From: Lysinibacillus xylanilyticus
Lineage (GTDB): Bacteria > Bacillota > Bacilli > Bacillales_A > Planococcaceae
Direction: 5' to 3'
Assembly: GCF_001708185.1 (NCBI RefSeq)
Contig: NZ_MDDN01000002.1
Location: forward strand, 372,001-436,000
DNA length: 64,000 nt
Below the pieces are notes generated by a model that had not been told where the DNA came from, searched no databases, and worked only from the letters and a program-made list of their open reading frames with translations. Both the position numbers and the translations under genes were made by a program. Below are positions 46,654-54,860 of this stretch, in pieces (within the stretch, counting starts at the first letter, position 1; every line of letters starts with the position of its first letter).

Positions 46654-47277
46654 CTATTTCCCCTCTAACTCTATTTTTATACCATCTTTTATTATAAAAG
46701 TCATTATACGTCTTTTTTTAGAGATAATAGTTGGTTTAATTAAAACAAAATTATTAACATCTTCATTCCCAATTAAATCTATTTCAAAATTTCTTTTTTC
46801 TGTTATTTTCCCAGTGTCGTTAATCATCTTTAATAAATCTATTTCATATTTATTTTCAGAATCATTAAAAATCAAATCTTTACTTCTTTTTGGTTGTGTA
46901 TCAATCCAATTAGGAAAGACAATAATTATTTTTTCAGGTAAATCTTTATAATTACCTTCTATATTTACCTCAAAAATAATTCTTTTGTTTTTCTTACTAT
47001 TAATTTTTAATTCCCTTAATCTCTCTTTAGTATAATGAATACTTATAGTCAATTTAGTCCTCTTCGAAATAAACCAATAGACCACAAATGAAACAATTAT
47101 CAAAGCAATTAAATTATATATCCCTAAATCAATAAACCAAATCACTCTTTTATCTTCTATTTTAGTTATACTTTTTGTTACAGAAATGCCTAGCGACAAA
47201 GGTATTGAAACTAATAATAAGACAGTGAAATTCTTGAAATATGAAAAAAGTTCTTTCTTTAGATCCTCTTTTTTCAT
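46654..47277 (-). CDS. Two-TM membrane protein, second gene of prophage accessory operon
   Basis: 207 residues. Two membrane helices (about 14-33 and 44-68) precede a cytoplasmic Lys- and Ile-rich beta domain (about 70-207) with IIFEVNIEGNYKDLPEKIII and FEIDLIGNEDVNNFVLIKPT, which looks like a Cap15-like or other beta-sandwich sensor but is not assignable. ATGA overlap with the upstream gene. Membrane effector plus soluble partners is a common layout of abortive-infection systems; this is inference. Confidence 0.65.
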   Translation of the reverse strand: MKKEDLKKELFSYFKNFTVLLLVSIPLSLGISVTKSITKIEDKRVIWFIDLGIYNLIALIIVSFVVYWFISKRTKLTISIHYTKERLRELKINSKKNKRIIFEVNIEGNYKDLPEKIIIVFPNWIDTQPKRSKDLIFNDSENKYEIDLLKMINDTGKITEKRNFEIDLIGNEDVNNFVLIKPTIISKKRRIMTFIIKDGIKIELEGK

Positions 47278-47750
47278 TCTAAATAACCCTTAAAAACATG
47301 AATAAGTATTTCTTCGAAAATAACATTAATATTTTCTCCCCCAATTATTTGTCCGTTGGAGTATATTTCAAATTTACTGTTTTTATAAAGCAATTCTATT
47401 CTAGATATATCTATTGAATTATTATCAACCGTCCAATCAAGTAACTCTTTTAGTTCAATAAAAGACATAGGTTTATGTCTTATTTTTAAAATTAAATCTT
47501 TAACTTTTCCTGTTAAATATTCATCTATACTTTCGGTAAAATGAATACCCAAGATAAAACCGTTATTTTGTATTACTTGACTCATTATTTCAATCATTAA
47601 CTCAGAATTAATAATTAATTGTTTAAATCCACGTTTCTTCATTTCACAAATGACTTCATGATATTTTTTTTCATCTGGTTTATATATATTTAGATTGAAA
47701 TCTATTTCTTCTGCACTATACTTTCTAAATATTTTTCCGTACGCTTCCAT
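47274..47750 (-). CDS. Unknown soluble protein, first gene of prophage accessory operon
   Basis: 158 residues, no membrane segment. Predicted alternating helices and strands with NSELMIEIMSQVIQNNGFIL and a C-terminal IIGGENINVIFEEILIHVFK. Not recognised. Ribosome site AAGGAGAG 6 nt before ATG. It leads a three-gene operon whose members overlap or nearly touch. Confidence 0.65.
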   Translation of the reverse strand: MEAYGKIFRKYSAEEIDFNLNIYKPDEKKYHEVICEMKKRGFKQLIINSELMIEIMSQVIQNNGFILGIHFTESIDEYLTGKVKDLILKIRHKPMSFIELKELLDWTVDNNSIDISRIELLYKNSKFEIYSNGQIIGGENINVIFEEILIHVFKGYLE

Positions 47751-48028
47751 ATCGTTCTCTCCTTATTAAAACGTTATTACACGCACAATCTTTTCTAAAA
47801 CAGGTTTTTAACAAAGCTGCACTTATAATTTGATTAAAATTTCTTAAATAAATATTGGTTGTTTATTATGTATAAACCCTATTATATGTAAAACTCTAGA
47901 AAAAATACAGAAAAATCACCACCAAATTTATCCAAACAATCATAATAAACCTAAATAATTTATACTATTTAGCTTTATTATATTTTTTTATTTATCTCTC
48001 ACTACCGAAATCAGCGACTCGATCCTCT

Positions 48029-48226
48029 TTAAATCTCAACTAAATTAACTAAGTCAGAAAAGCTAGGTACGTTGTTAAATTTAATTTTCTCCATTGTTTC
48101 TATAATCACCAAATTTAATTCCTGTTCTAAATCCTCTCTATTATTAGCAGCTGTTTGGTGCAATAATTTTTTTATTTTTGGCTGCATTAATTCGATTACT
48201 TCAAGTGAATCTAATTCATATTCCAT
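48029..48226 (-). CDS. Sigma region-2-like small protein (split sigma partner)
   Basis: 65 residues. PKIKKLLHQTAANNREDLEQ followed by ELNLVIIETMEKI matches the start of sigma-70 region 2 (the DLxQE helix) and little else. It lies 13 nt after a gene for a sigma region-4 protein and has its own AAGGAG site. Bacillus SigO and RsoA (YvrI and YvrHa) are a known pair in which regions 4 and 2 are on separate proteins. A similar two-part sigma is the most economical reading; the protein is shorter than RsoA. Confidence 0.65.
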   Translation of the reverse strand: MEYELDSLEVIELMQPKIKKLLHQTAANNREDLEQELNLVIIETMEKIKFNNVPSFSDLVNLVEI

Positions 48227-48239
48227 TTATAAATACTCC

Positions 48240-48755
48240 TTATTTAATAGCATTAGCATTTAAACCACTTTGGATTTCTTTGATTGCTTTATTTTTCCCT
48301 TTGTTAACAGCTTGTTGAGAAATGTTCATAATACTTGCTGCTTCAATTTCAGTCATTTCTTTTATATGAAGCAAATATAAAATTTGTTTTTGTCTGTCAG
48401 TCAATTTATTTATAGCTTTAAAAATGCTTTTATCCGCAACGTAGTTTGCAATATTATCAGAATCAGTGACATTAATATTTTCTGCATAGAAAAAACTATC
48501 TTCGTTTTGTTCAAGTAACTCTTCTTTAAAGCTTTGATATCTTCTAATTTTTTGATCATATTTCTGTGCTGCATAATACAATGATTTTGAAAAATAAGTT
48601 ACCAGCACTATCTTTGAATAAAATATCTTAAACTCTTTCTCTAATAACTCCATAATGTTTTTATCTCTATTAATTTTGTATTCTTCAAACAATATCTTAT
48701 TTTTCTCAATAGCTAAAAAATTATGTAGTACTATATTTAAATATGTTTTGCCCAA
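48240..48755 (-). CDS. Sigma-70-like factor with region 4
   Basis: 171 residues, TTG start 7-8 nt after AGGAGGGG. The N-terminal half is helical; the C-terminal third is a clear sigma region 4: INKLTDRQKQILYLLHIKEM, TEIEAASIMNISQQAVNKGK. Similar in size to UviA/BotR-type and SigO-type factors that switch on toxin or bacteriocin genes. Its promoter region holds a perfect LexA box, and the divergent DUF3238 gene is the likely target. Confidence 0.8.
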   Translation of the reverse strand: MGKTYLNIVLHNFLAIEKNKILFEEYKINRDKNIMELLEKEFKIFYSKIVLVTYFSKSLYYAAQKYDQKIRRYQSFKEELLEQNEDSFFYAENINVTDSDNIANYVADKSIFKAINKLTDRQKQILYLLHIKEMTEIEAASIMNISQQAVNKGKNKAIKEIQSGLNANAIK

Positions 48756-48770
48756 AATACCCCTCCTAAA

Positions 48771-48786
48771 AAGAACGTACGTTCTT
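48771..48786. promoter_or_regulatory. LexA (SOS) box
   Basis: AAGAACGTACGTTCTT is a perfect palindrome containing GAAC-N4-GTTC, the Bacillus LexA operator core. It lies 16 bp before the sigma gene start, overlapping or just downstream of a possible -10 (TATATT, minus strand, about 48788-48793). It should repress the sigma gene until DNA damage. Confidence 0.8.
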
Positions 48787-48812
48787 AATATAAAGGTGTT
48801 TTTCTTTAGTTA

Positions 48813-48850
48813 AAAAACAACCAAAAATTTAATTTTTTTTGGTTGTTTTT
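48813..48850. terminator. Perfect hairpin between the sigma and DUF3238 genes
   Basis: 15-bp arms AAAAACAACCAAAAA and its complement around an 8-nt AT loop. Symmetric A/T flanks would let it end transcription in both directions and insulate the DUF3238 gene from read-through, or it may be part of the promoter read by the alternative sigma. Confidence 0.5.
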
Positions 48851-48922
48851 CGTTAGGAAAATGAGCCTTTCCAATACGTAAGGTAATTACACTACTTATC
48901 ACAAAAATTAGGAGGCTATATT

Positions 48923-49522
48923 ATGACAAAATTAGAATTACGTTTACGCACATTTTTACCATTTAAGTATGTAGAACACCCTATCCACCCAAAAACTTCG
49001 CGTTTCCACGGTGATACACGAAAAGAAGCTGATTGGAATTCAACTAAATACAGAACATCACAAAGTTTCTCTATTGACACGTCTAAAGCTAATTATGGTG
49101 TTAAAGGGACAGCTAAAGTAGGTCAAACAATCCAAGAAGACCTGGTGAAAGGTAAATGGAAAGTAACAAAAAAAGAGACAGCATCTGAATCTGGCTTACA
49201 ATACAATACAAATATCCTTGACGATGTTCTATATATTAACTGTAAATGCGCTATGAAAAATCCATTAGTTAAATTAGCACCTGCAATTGACTATACTTTC
49301 GTAATTAAAGTAACTCGTACAGGTAGTGTACGAATAAAAGGTCAACGTGATGGATTCCCTGCGTATGAATTTATGCGTAAAATTTATTCCATGAAAAAAG
49401 GCCCAGAAGTAATTTATTCAGCTGTTCCAGAGAGCCCTAAAGAAATTGGAGGCCTTTATCCATTCTTAAATAGTGAATGGGTGGACGTTGGTCGCTCATA
49501 CGATAGTTCGAAAAATAACTAA
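48923..49522 (+). CDS. DUF3238 protein, candidate bacteriocin or secreted effector
   Basis: 199 residues. The DUF3238 pattern is clear: LRTFLPFKYVEHPI, SRFHGDTRKEADWN, AIDYTFVIKV and GQRDGFPAYEF. No signal peptide, so release would need lysis. TTAGGAGG precedes the ATG by 7 nt. Divergent from a split sigma factor behind an SOS box and followed by its own terminator. DUF3238 genes occur near bacteriocin-type sigma factors in Gram-positives as I recall; the activity of the product is not known to me. Confidence 0.75.
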   Translation: MTKLELRLRTFLPFKYVEHPIHPKTSRFHGDTRKEADWNSTKYRTSQSFSIDTSKANYGVKGTAKVGQTIQEDLVKGKWKVTKKETASESGLQYNTNILDDVLYINCKCAMKNPLVKLAPAIDYTFVIKVTRTGSVRIKGQRDGFPAYEFMRKIYSMKKGPEVIYSAVPESPKEIGGLYPFLNSEWVDVGRSYDSSKNN

Positions 49523-49527
49523 AAATA

Positions 49528-49553
49528 AAAAGACCGTTTTAACGGTCTTTTTT
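49528..49553 (+). terminator. Terminator of the DUF3238 gene
   Basis: AAAAAGACCGTT-TTAACGGTCTTTTTT hairpin with a T run. Confidence 0.88.
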
Positions 49554-49622
49554 GTGTGGTGGTAGCTTTCTATTTGTTTAGATCTAACGACTCTATATAC
49601 ATAATTATCCGAGATAATTATT

Positions 49623-49994
49623 TTATCTACTCTTATTTAAACTTTTTAACAAATAATCAAAGATCACAAATATTGTTATATAAATACTACCCATTAAAGT
49701 AGCTAGATAAATAGTATCTTTAAAAGTATTAATATCAAAATTAACTAAACTAAATAATAGCGCAAAAATTAATGCACAAAGTAAATGCTTAATATACATA
49801 AATATAACATTTTTATTTTTACTGTATTTTTCAATCGCAACTGATACCACAACAGCTACAAACATAGCTGGTGCAGTAAATGCAGTACCATAAATACCAT
49901 GTGCAATGCTATATGTAGATCCAATAAATAATGGGATAATAAATACTCCTAGAATTAATGTAATTACAGCTGAAATAATTTTATTTTTCAACAT
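49623..49994 (-). CDS. Four-TM membrane protein, prophage copy
   Basis: 123 residues, four hydrophobic segments, about three-quarters identical to the protein at 44392-44757 (shared MLKNKIISAVITLILG, GIYGTAFTAPAM, EKYSKNKNV). It lies between the DUF3238 gene and the lysis genes. The pair on both sides of the attachment site may derive from two related prophages. Possibly an immunity or holin-like protein; unproven. Confidence 0.65.
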   Translation of the reverse strand: MLKNKIISAVITLILGVFIIPLFIGSTYSIAHGIYGTAFTAPAMFVAVVVSVAIEKYSKNKNVIFMYIKHLLCALIFALLFSLVNFDINTFKDTIYLATLMGSIYITIFVIFDYLLKSLNKSR

Positions 49995-50321
49995 AACACT
50001 TCACAACCTTTATTAATTTTTTTGCTTAGACATGATCCAACAGTATGTACAAAAAATTTAATTCACCACCTATGTCCCTCTCTATTAAAACATAAAACTA
50101 CAGTTAATAGGAAGTTTATTGATGTTTTTAAAATCCGTGGAAATGAAAGTATTATAGTTTATATTTACTTTCTAAATAGTTCCTTTCACTTCTTTATCTA
50201 ACTCTTACAAAACTTACTACTACCTAGATCATTATTTTATAAATACCCTTAATTTATTTTGTAAAACAAATTAAAAGGCTGTGCTATCTCATTAAAACTC
50301 GAAGCACAACCTTTTTTAATG
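49995..50321. other. Intergenic region before the lysis cassette
   Basis: About 330 bp. It resembles the DNA upstream of the chromosomal four-TM gene. Apart from the terminator at 50273-50316 nothing is seen. Confidence 0.4.
50273..50316 (-). terminator. Terminator of the prophage late operon
   Basis: AAAAGGCTGTGCT (50273-50285) pairs with AGCACAACCTTTT (50303-50315) with one mismatch; on the minus strand T follow. It ends the tail-lysis transcript after the amidase. Confidence 0.75.
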
Positions 50322-51005
50322 TTACAATGTTCGTTTCACTACTGAAATCAGCAATCCCAACGCTTCTCCATCTGTCATAGAGCCTACTTTTCCGCTATGG
50401 TCCACCTTTAAAATTCCTTTTTGATACGTTGTTTTTAATAGTGCTCTTAAATCCTCTTTTGCTGTTGATGTTAATGAGTTTGCCATCTTTATTTCCTCCT
50501 TTGGTTGTGTTGGTGTTGCTGGCTTCATAGCCTGTTCAATTCGTTTTAAAAAGCTATTCCAGCGATTTTCACTCAAGATACGATGCGGACAGTATTTTCC
50601 GTTCCAGTCCTGATGTTTTTTCACACGATCAATGCCCCATCCGTACTTTTTTAAAAGTTTAACAATGTATTGCACCGCATTTTCTTCGGCTAATGCGTAA
50701 CGCATGCCACCACTTTTGCTGTAACAGATTTCAACACCGATTGATTTCATATTCCCATTACCGGTGCCATCGCCACAATGCCAAGCGTTGCGATTGAATG
50801 GAATAGCTTGAATTACTTCTTTGTCATCTACAGCGACATGATAAGATACTTGATTGTTATTGCTTATCATGTATTTAACTTCATTTGCTGCAGACGCATC
50901 GTTTGCTGTGTTGTGTACTGTAATGAATTGAGGAGTCATGCTATATGGTGATTTAATAGGGTATTTGCTAGATGACAATATATTTTGTCTCAATGCGTAA
51001 CTCAC
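50322..51005 (-). CDS. Phage N-acetylmuramoyl-L-alanine amidase (endolysin)
   Basis: 227 residues. Amidase_2 domain with zinc ligands His31 (FITVHNTAND), a second His near 131 (KKHQDWNG) and Cys139 (KYCPHR). A Pro-rich linker follows at about 160-175, then a short C-terminal domain (SLTSTAKEDLRALLKTTYQK) likely for wall binding. It cuts the peptide stem from glycan at phage release. Overlaps the holin gene by 4 nt. Confidence 0.93.
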   Translation of the reverse strand: MSYALRQNILSSSKYPIKSPYSMTPQFITVHNTANDASAANEVKYMISNNNQVSYHVAVDDKEVIQAIPFNRNAWHCGDGTGNGNMKSIGVEICYSKSGGMRYALAEENAVQYIVKLLKKYGWGIDRVKKHQDWNGKYCPHRILSENRWNSFLKRIEQAMKPATPTQPKEEIKMANSLTSTAKEDLRALLKTTYQKGILKVDHSGKVGSMTDGEALGLLISVVKRTL

Positions 51006-51265
51006 TTAGCATCAACCTTTCTAGGAGCATCATAATTAAGAGCCTGTACGCTGTCTGAAGTCCCTTTAGTGGTTGGGTCAATGATTATACCTAGCAACGC
51101 TAAAATACTTAAAACGGTCTCTGAAATAGCCGTTACTTGGTCGTTATAAATTGTAATATCGACATTAAAAATGCCCGCAATTTGATTCGCGAGCACAATA
51201 AGCAATGCAATTAATGACACCCAAAATTGTTTATGTTGTAAACGTACTTTCCAATTAATTTTCAT
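51002..51265 (-). CDS. Phage holin (phi LC3 type)
   Basis: 87 residues from ATG 51265, 10 nt after AGGAG. WKVRLQHKQFWVSLIALLIV starts the first membrane helix, a second follows (TVLSILALLGIIIDPTT), and the tail GTSDSVQALNYDAPRK is typical of the family. It opens the membrane for the amidase. Confidence 0.9.
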   Translation of the reverse strand: MKINWKVRLQHKQFWVSLIALLIVLANQIAGIFNVDITIYNDQVTAISETVLSILALLGIIIDPTTKGTSDSVQALNYDAPRKVDAK

Positions 51266-51545
51266 GTTGTACACTCTCCTCAGTTTGTTTTTGTATACCT
51301 GCTACTTTTTCTAATACAACAATACGAACCTCATGATTATTGATACGTTTTGCTGATTCCTTTGAAGTTTCGTCAACCTCGTTTAAATGTTGGTTTAATC
51401 TGTCTATGCCATTAGTTAAACTAAGTAGCGTTTTATTTAGGTCGTTTGTAATGCGCCAAATAAATAAAAGACCTCCAATCAGCGCTGATACAATCGGCAA
51501 CCAATTATTGATAGTTTCCACCAATGTTCTCACCTTCTTTTCCAA
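51255..51545 (-). CDS. Membrane-anchored coiled-coil phage protein (XhlA-like)
   Basis: 96 residues. One N-terminal membrane helix (about 13-30) and a long heptad-like helix (LNQHLNEVDETSKESAKRIN). In PBSX-type phages a protein of this design lies before the holin and assists lysis. Overlaps the holin gene by 11 nt. Confidence 0.65.
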   Translation of the reverse strand: MEKKVRTLVETINNWLPIVSALIGGLLFIWRITNDLNKTLLSLTNGIDRLNQHLNEVDETSKESAKRINNHEVRIVVLEKVAGIQKQTEESVQHEN

Positions 51546-51599
51546 AATAAAAAACCTTCCACTATTGTAAAAGGCAAATTTTCTAGTATAAAAACAACG

Positions 51600-51755
51600 T
51601 TAAGCTTCTGTTTGCGTTTTAAAATCCTGTCCTGTGATTTCTTCATACTGCTTTGGTGAGATTTCTCCAAATGGATTAGCTTCCGTTTTTACTGCTAATC
51701 GTAACTGTGCTGCTGTTACCCATTTGTACATGAAAGCGATTTGCCAGAATTGCAT
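51600..51755 (-). CDS. XkdX family phage protein
   Basis: 51 residues. The Trp-rich N-terminus (MQFWQIAFMYKWVTAAQL) and C-terminal ISPKQYEEITGQDF agree with XkdX, a small protein of unknown role found after the tail fibre in PBSX-like phages. Ribosome site AAGGTGGTGG; start overlaps the preceding stop by one base. Confidence 0.75.
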   Translation of the reverse strand: MQFWQIAFMYKWVTAAQLRLAVKTEANPFGEISPKQYEEITGQDFKTQTEA

Positions 51756-51970
51756 TATGCCCCACCACCTTTCAAGAACATTACTTCTAGCTTTAACTGA
51801 GTAACTGTCTCACCAAGACTATTGATAAGTAAATCTTTCTGAATACCCTTGATTTTTTCTTGCGCTAATTGTTCTCCAAGCGAAGCAACTTGATCATCAA
51901 TGCTCAACCCTGTTCCAATTTTGATAGGCTCGCCAAATGAGCCATTTTCTGTGCGTTTTTTATATTCCAT
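51755..51970 (-). CDS. Small phage protein with coiled coil
   Basis: 71 residues. NGSFGEPIKIGTGLSIDDQV is followed by a long helix ending in MFLKGGGA. Likely a tail-tip accessory, as in other phages of this group, where it lies between tail fibre and XkdX. Start overlaps the fibre gene by one base. Confidence 0.6.
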   Translation of the reverse strand: MEYKKRTENGSFGEPIKIGTGLSIDDQVASLGEQLAQEKIKGIQKDLLINSLGETVTQLKLEVMFLKGGGA

Positions 51971-53886
51971 TACTCAACAGCCCCCGATATTAAGTGAATT
52001 TTGTGATTCAATGATAAGTCAGTGCGAGCCATCGTAAGCTTTAAGATGATATTGTCCTTCGGTTCTGTTGCTTCATAATAGAATGTATCTTCAACTATGT
52101 TATCGTCATATGACATTGGTGCCGTATCTTCTGGTGTTAATGTTTCATACTTCTCTTGCTCACCAGCCAAGGTCATGGACAGTTCCACCTTTAAGTCCAA
52201 TTCTTTATCACGCTCGATAAATAATAAAACACCCTTTGCATTCCCCTTCGGTGGCTCAATTTTGTAACGAGCAACAGATTGCAAAATAGGTGTTTTCACT
52301 TCATTTTTATTGAGTTTTATTGTCTTGCTAGTCTTAGCACCAAAATTGTCAACAACCTCAACGACAATGACATTCTCACCGACCTGCAGTTGCGCAAGTG
52401 AAACATCAAATTCCCATGCGCCATCTGGACCACTGTAAATTTCAACAGCATTTCCAGCATTAATACGTCTTGTCACTTTTACACTTGAATTAGTATCTTG
52501 ATCCGAGGATGTACCACTAATTTTAAATTTATCAACATCAACGACACCACTTGGAACAATTGCATCTACAGTTAAAAGTGGTGCTCGGTTAGGCACAACA
52601 TAAAGTGATTTTTCGATGATAACTGAAGGTGCTTTTTCACTATCTTCCGCCCAAACTTTTAACTTGTGCGCTACTCCATCTGCTAAGCTTCCTGTAATAG
52701 GTTTTTCACCATCATAAAGTTTCCCGGCCTTAAATATTAGTTTCCTAGTAAACGATACTGGTGCATTACTCAAACCGACTGCAAGTGCGATGCGTTGTTC
52801 ATTATTAATTTGAGCATAAACAGTTACTGATTGGTTAGTATCAACATCCGATGCTGAACCAGAAATAACAAGTAAATCATTTTCGTACAATGTAACATTG
52901 TTGCTTGGTGACGATAACGACACCGACGGTGCTGTATTAGCTACAGTCAATTTGAACGATTGAGAAGTCGTCGTTTTGCCGTCTTTGGCGTCCACCTGAA
53001 CTACGACATCACCCACTGATATACCCGTCATCGTTAATGTATTACCACTCACTGTTGCGGTTGCAATAGTCGGGTTACTAGATGACGTAACATAGGATAA
53101 CGCGTCTCCGTCTGCATCACTAAAATAGTTAGCTAAATTCAATGTTACTACGCCGTTTTTCTTTGTTGTTTGGTCTGGTATTTGCGTAAAATTAGGCGGC
53201 ATATTTACTTCTTCTAATACAGGTCGCCACCAGTTAATAGTTCCTCCTCCGGAATTGCTCAATTGGTACATAAACGTTTTAGGTGAATAATAGCCACGCA
53301 TAGGTCGGTAGTCTACGGTTGGATAATCAGGAGTAGTAATTTTTTCTTGTCCCCAACTAAATGCTCTATACCAATTCCAAAATGCGTTATGTGCGCTACC
53401 TGTTGGGTAATTGTCCGTATCTCCTGAGAAATCAGAGCTTACCGGTGTAGGTAGTCCAGGGAACCCTCCCTCATTTCCGATTATTAAATCCCATTCATTG
53501 TCGGTAGGGTATGCTCCTTGTTTGAAGTCTCCTCTACTTGAAGTACCACCAGTTAGTACGCGTACTTTGTACGTTTTTCCGTCGATAGTTACATTTTTAC
53601 CTGTTATAAATCCAAAATCGTTTAACTGTGACCATCCAACATATAAAATATTTCGTTCTGCTACGAGTATTTTTTTACCGTTAACAGTAACTTCTCTCCA
53701 TCTAATTCTATAAGCACCATTTGCATGACTGTCTCTAATTTCTAATGACTGCCCTGCAACGTACTTAGGAATATTACCACCATTGTATCCCTCGTAATTA
53801 TAGGGAATAGTAGGAGAAAGTTGTGGTACTCCTCCCATATAAAGTGTCCCCAATAAACGTAAATCTCCGTTTGCCACGAAAATCAT
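51970..53886 (-). CDS. Phage tail fibre / receptor-binding protein with Ig-like domains
   Basis: 638 residues. The N-terminal 230 residues are beta-rich and Trp/Tyr-rich (NEWDLIIGNEGGFPGLP). Then come at least three tandem beta-sandwich domains: a cadherin-like one (IPDQTTKKNGVVTLNLANYF, SDADGDALSYV), and repeats with VDTNQSV and QDTNSSVKV. The last 110 residues form another beta domain. Probably the host-binding protein of the virion. Located after the baseplate genes, as expected. Confidence 0.75.
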   Translation of the reverse strand: MIFVANGDLRLLGTLYMGGVPQLSPTIPYNYEGYNGGNIPKYVAGQSLEIRDSHANGAYRIRWREVTVNGKKILVAERNILYVGWSQLNDFGFITGKNVTIDGKTYKVRVLTGGTSSRGDFKQGAYPTDNEWDLIIGNEGGFPGLPTPVSSDFSGDTDNYPTGSAHNAFWNWYRAFSWGQEKITTPDYPTVDYRPMRGYYSPKTFMYQLSNSGGGTINWWRPVLEEVNMPPNFTQIPDQTTKKNGVVTLNLANYFSDADGDALSYVTSSSNPTIATATVSGNTLTMTGISVGDVVVQVDAKDGKTTTSQSFKLTVANTAPSVSLSSPSNNVTLYENDLLVISGSASDVDTNQSVTVYAQINNEQRIALAVGLSNAPVSFTRKLIFKAGKLYDGEKPITGSLADGVAHKLKVWAEDSEKAPSVIIEKSLYVVPNRAPLLTVDAIVPSGVVDVDKFKISGTSSDQDTNSSVKVTRRINAGNAVEIYSGPDGAWEFDVSLAQLQVGENVIVVEVVDNFGAKTSKTIKLNKNEVKTPILQSVARYKIEPPKGNAKGVLLFIERDKELDLKVELSMTLAGEQEKYETLTPEDTAPMSYDDNIVEDTFYYEATEPKDNIILKLTMARTDLSLNHKIHLISGAVE

Positions 53887-53906
53887 CTCCTTTTCGATAG
53901 TAAAAG

Positions 53907-54545
53907 TTATACCACTTCCACTAAATCGACGTTATAAGTCTGCCAATCACCGACACCCATCAAAGCGTTGACTGTATCAATTTGGATATTGCTACGAGCC
54001 ACTTTTGCACCTTTTTTGTATGCATTTTTAAGAGCTTGTACTTTAATAGTACCTGTGCCAACTTCTGTGATTATAACGTCCTCGCTGTGCACATCATCGT
54101 ATATTGTTACCTGTGTAAATGCTGTAAATCCTTCAATATTAGCAACCTTTAATTCTGTTGTACCAATCGCAACAGCCTCGATAATATCCGTCATTACTTT
54201 GTCTAAAGTGATTTTATTTGTACTTCCGTCCAAAGGATCTGCAAATGTTCCGCTGTTCCCAGGTACACGGCCATCTAGTTCCATTTGGATTTGCATGCGT
54301 CGTATAGTCGCTTCTAAAGAAATTAAATATTTTCTGTTAAATTCAATGTTTTTATCTAGATGGTTCATAACTTTTTGGTTGTGTCGTGTACCCTCTTGTA
54401 ACGCTTCCCAAACAGGTAATCCAGTGACACGTTCAATTTTTTGTTTTCCTGTATTCGGGTCTATTACTGGAATGAAATCGCCTTTTTCATCGATTCGTAA
54501 GATATGATCCAAAAATTCTATTCTTTCATATTTTTCAATAGCCAT
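53907..54545 (-). CDS. Phage tail protein, fibre-associated
   Basis: 212 residues, not strongly assigned. The N-terminal part is helical (FNRKYLISLEATIRRMQIQM), the C-terminal part is a beta domain with GTTELKVANIEGF. Its place between a baseplate gene and the tail fibre suggests an adaptor. Abuts the following gene (ATG and stop overlap by one base). Confidence 0.55.
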   Translation of the reverse strand: MAIEKYERIEFLDHILRIDEKGDFIPVIDPNTGKQKIERVTGLPVWEALQEGTRHNQKVMNHLDKNIEFNRKYLISLEATIRRMQIQMELDGRVPGNSGTFADPLDGSTNKITLDKVMTDIIEAVAIGTTELKVANIEGFTAFTQVTIYDDVHSEDVIITEVGTGTIKVQALKNAYKKGAKVARSNIQIDTVNALMGVGDWQTYNVDLVEVV

Positions 54546-54847
54546 TATGCAACAACCCCTTCTACAATGATGGGAATATCAAAAACATACATAAAGCCAT
54601 CATTTTCTTTATAAAAATTTGTTGGACCACTCACCAAGATAGCATTATCTCTATCAAGCAATGTTGCATGTGTTACTGCACCACTGTAGTCATCCAGATA
54701 AAACATTACACGAATGATATTTCCTAACTGCTCAGTTCTATAAATATCAATATCGCGCTCAACACCATCAATTAAAAAACGCCCCTTTCGCACATTGGAA
54801 AGTAGCGTTTGGAATAATAACTTTATTAATCTTTCATGGACTTGCAT
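54545..54847 (-). CDS. Phage protein of unknown function
   Basis: 100 residues, beta-rich. Ends LIKLLFQTLLSNVRKGRFLI at the N-terminal side and FDIPIIVEGVVA at the C-terminus. Lies after the XkdU-like gene; probably a baseplate component. No family recognised. Confidence 0.6.
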   Translation of the reverse strand: MQVHERLIKLLFQTLLSNVRKGRFLIDGVERDIDIYRTEQLGNIIRVMFYLDDYSGAVTHATLLDRDNAILVSGPTNFYKENDGFMYVFDIPIIVEGVVA

Positions 54848-54860
54848 ATAATCACCTCAT

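Noticed and set aside
53968-54507. Long plus-strand open frame of 179 codons
   Set aside because: It is antisense to a tail gene with strong ribosome sites and operon coupling, has no ribosome site and reads as low-complexity hydrophobic sequence.
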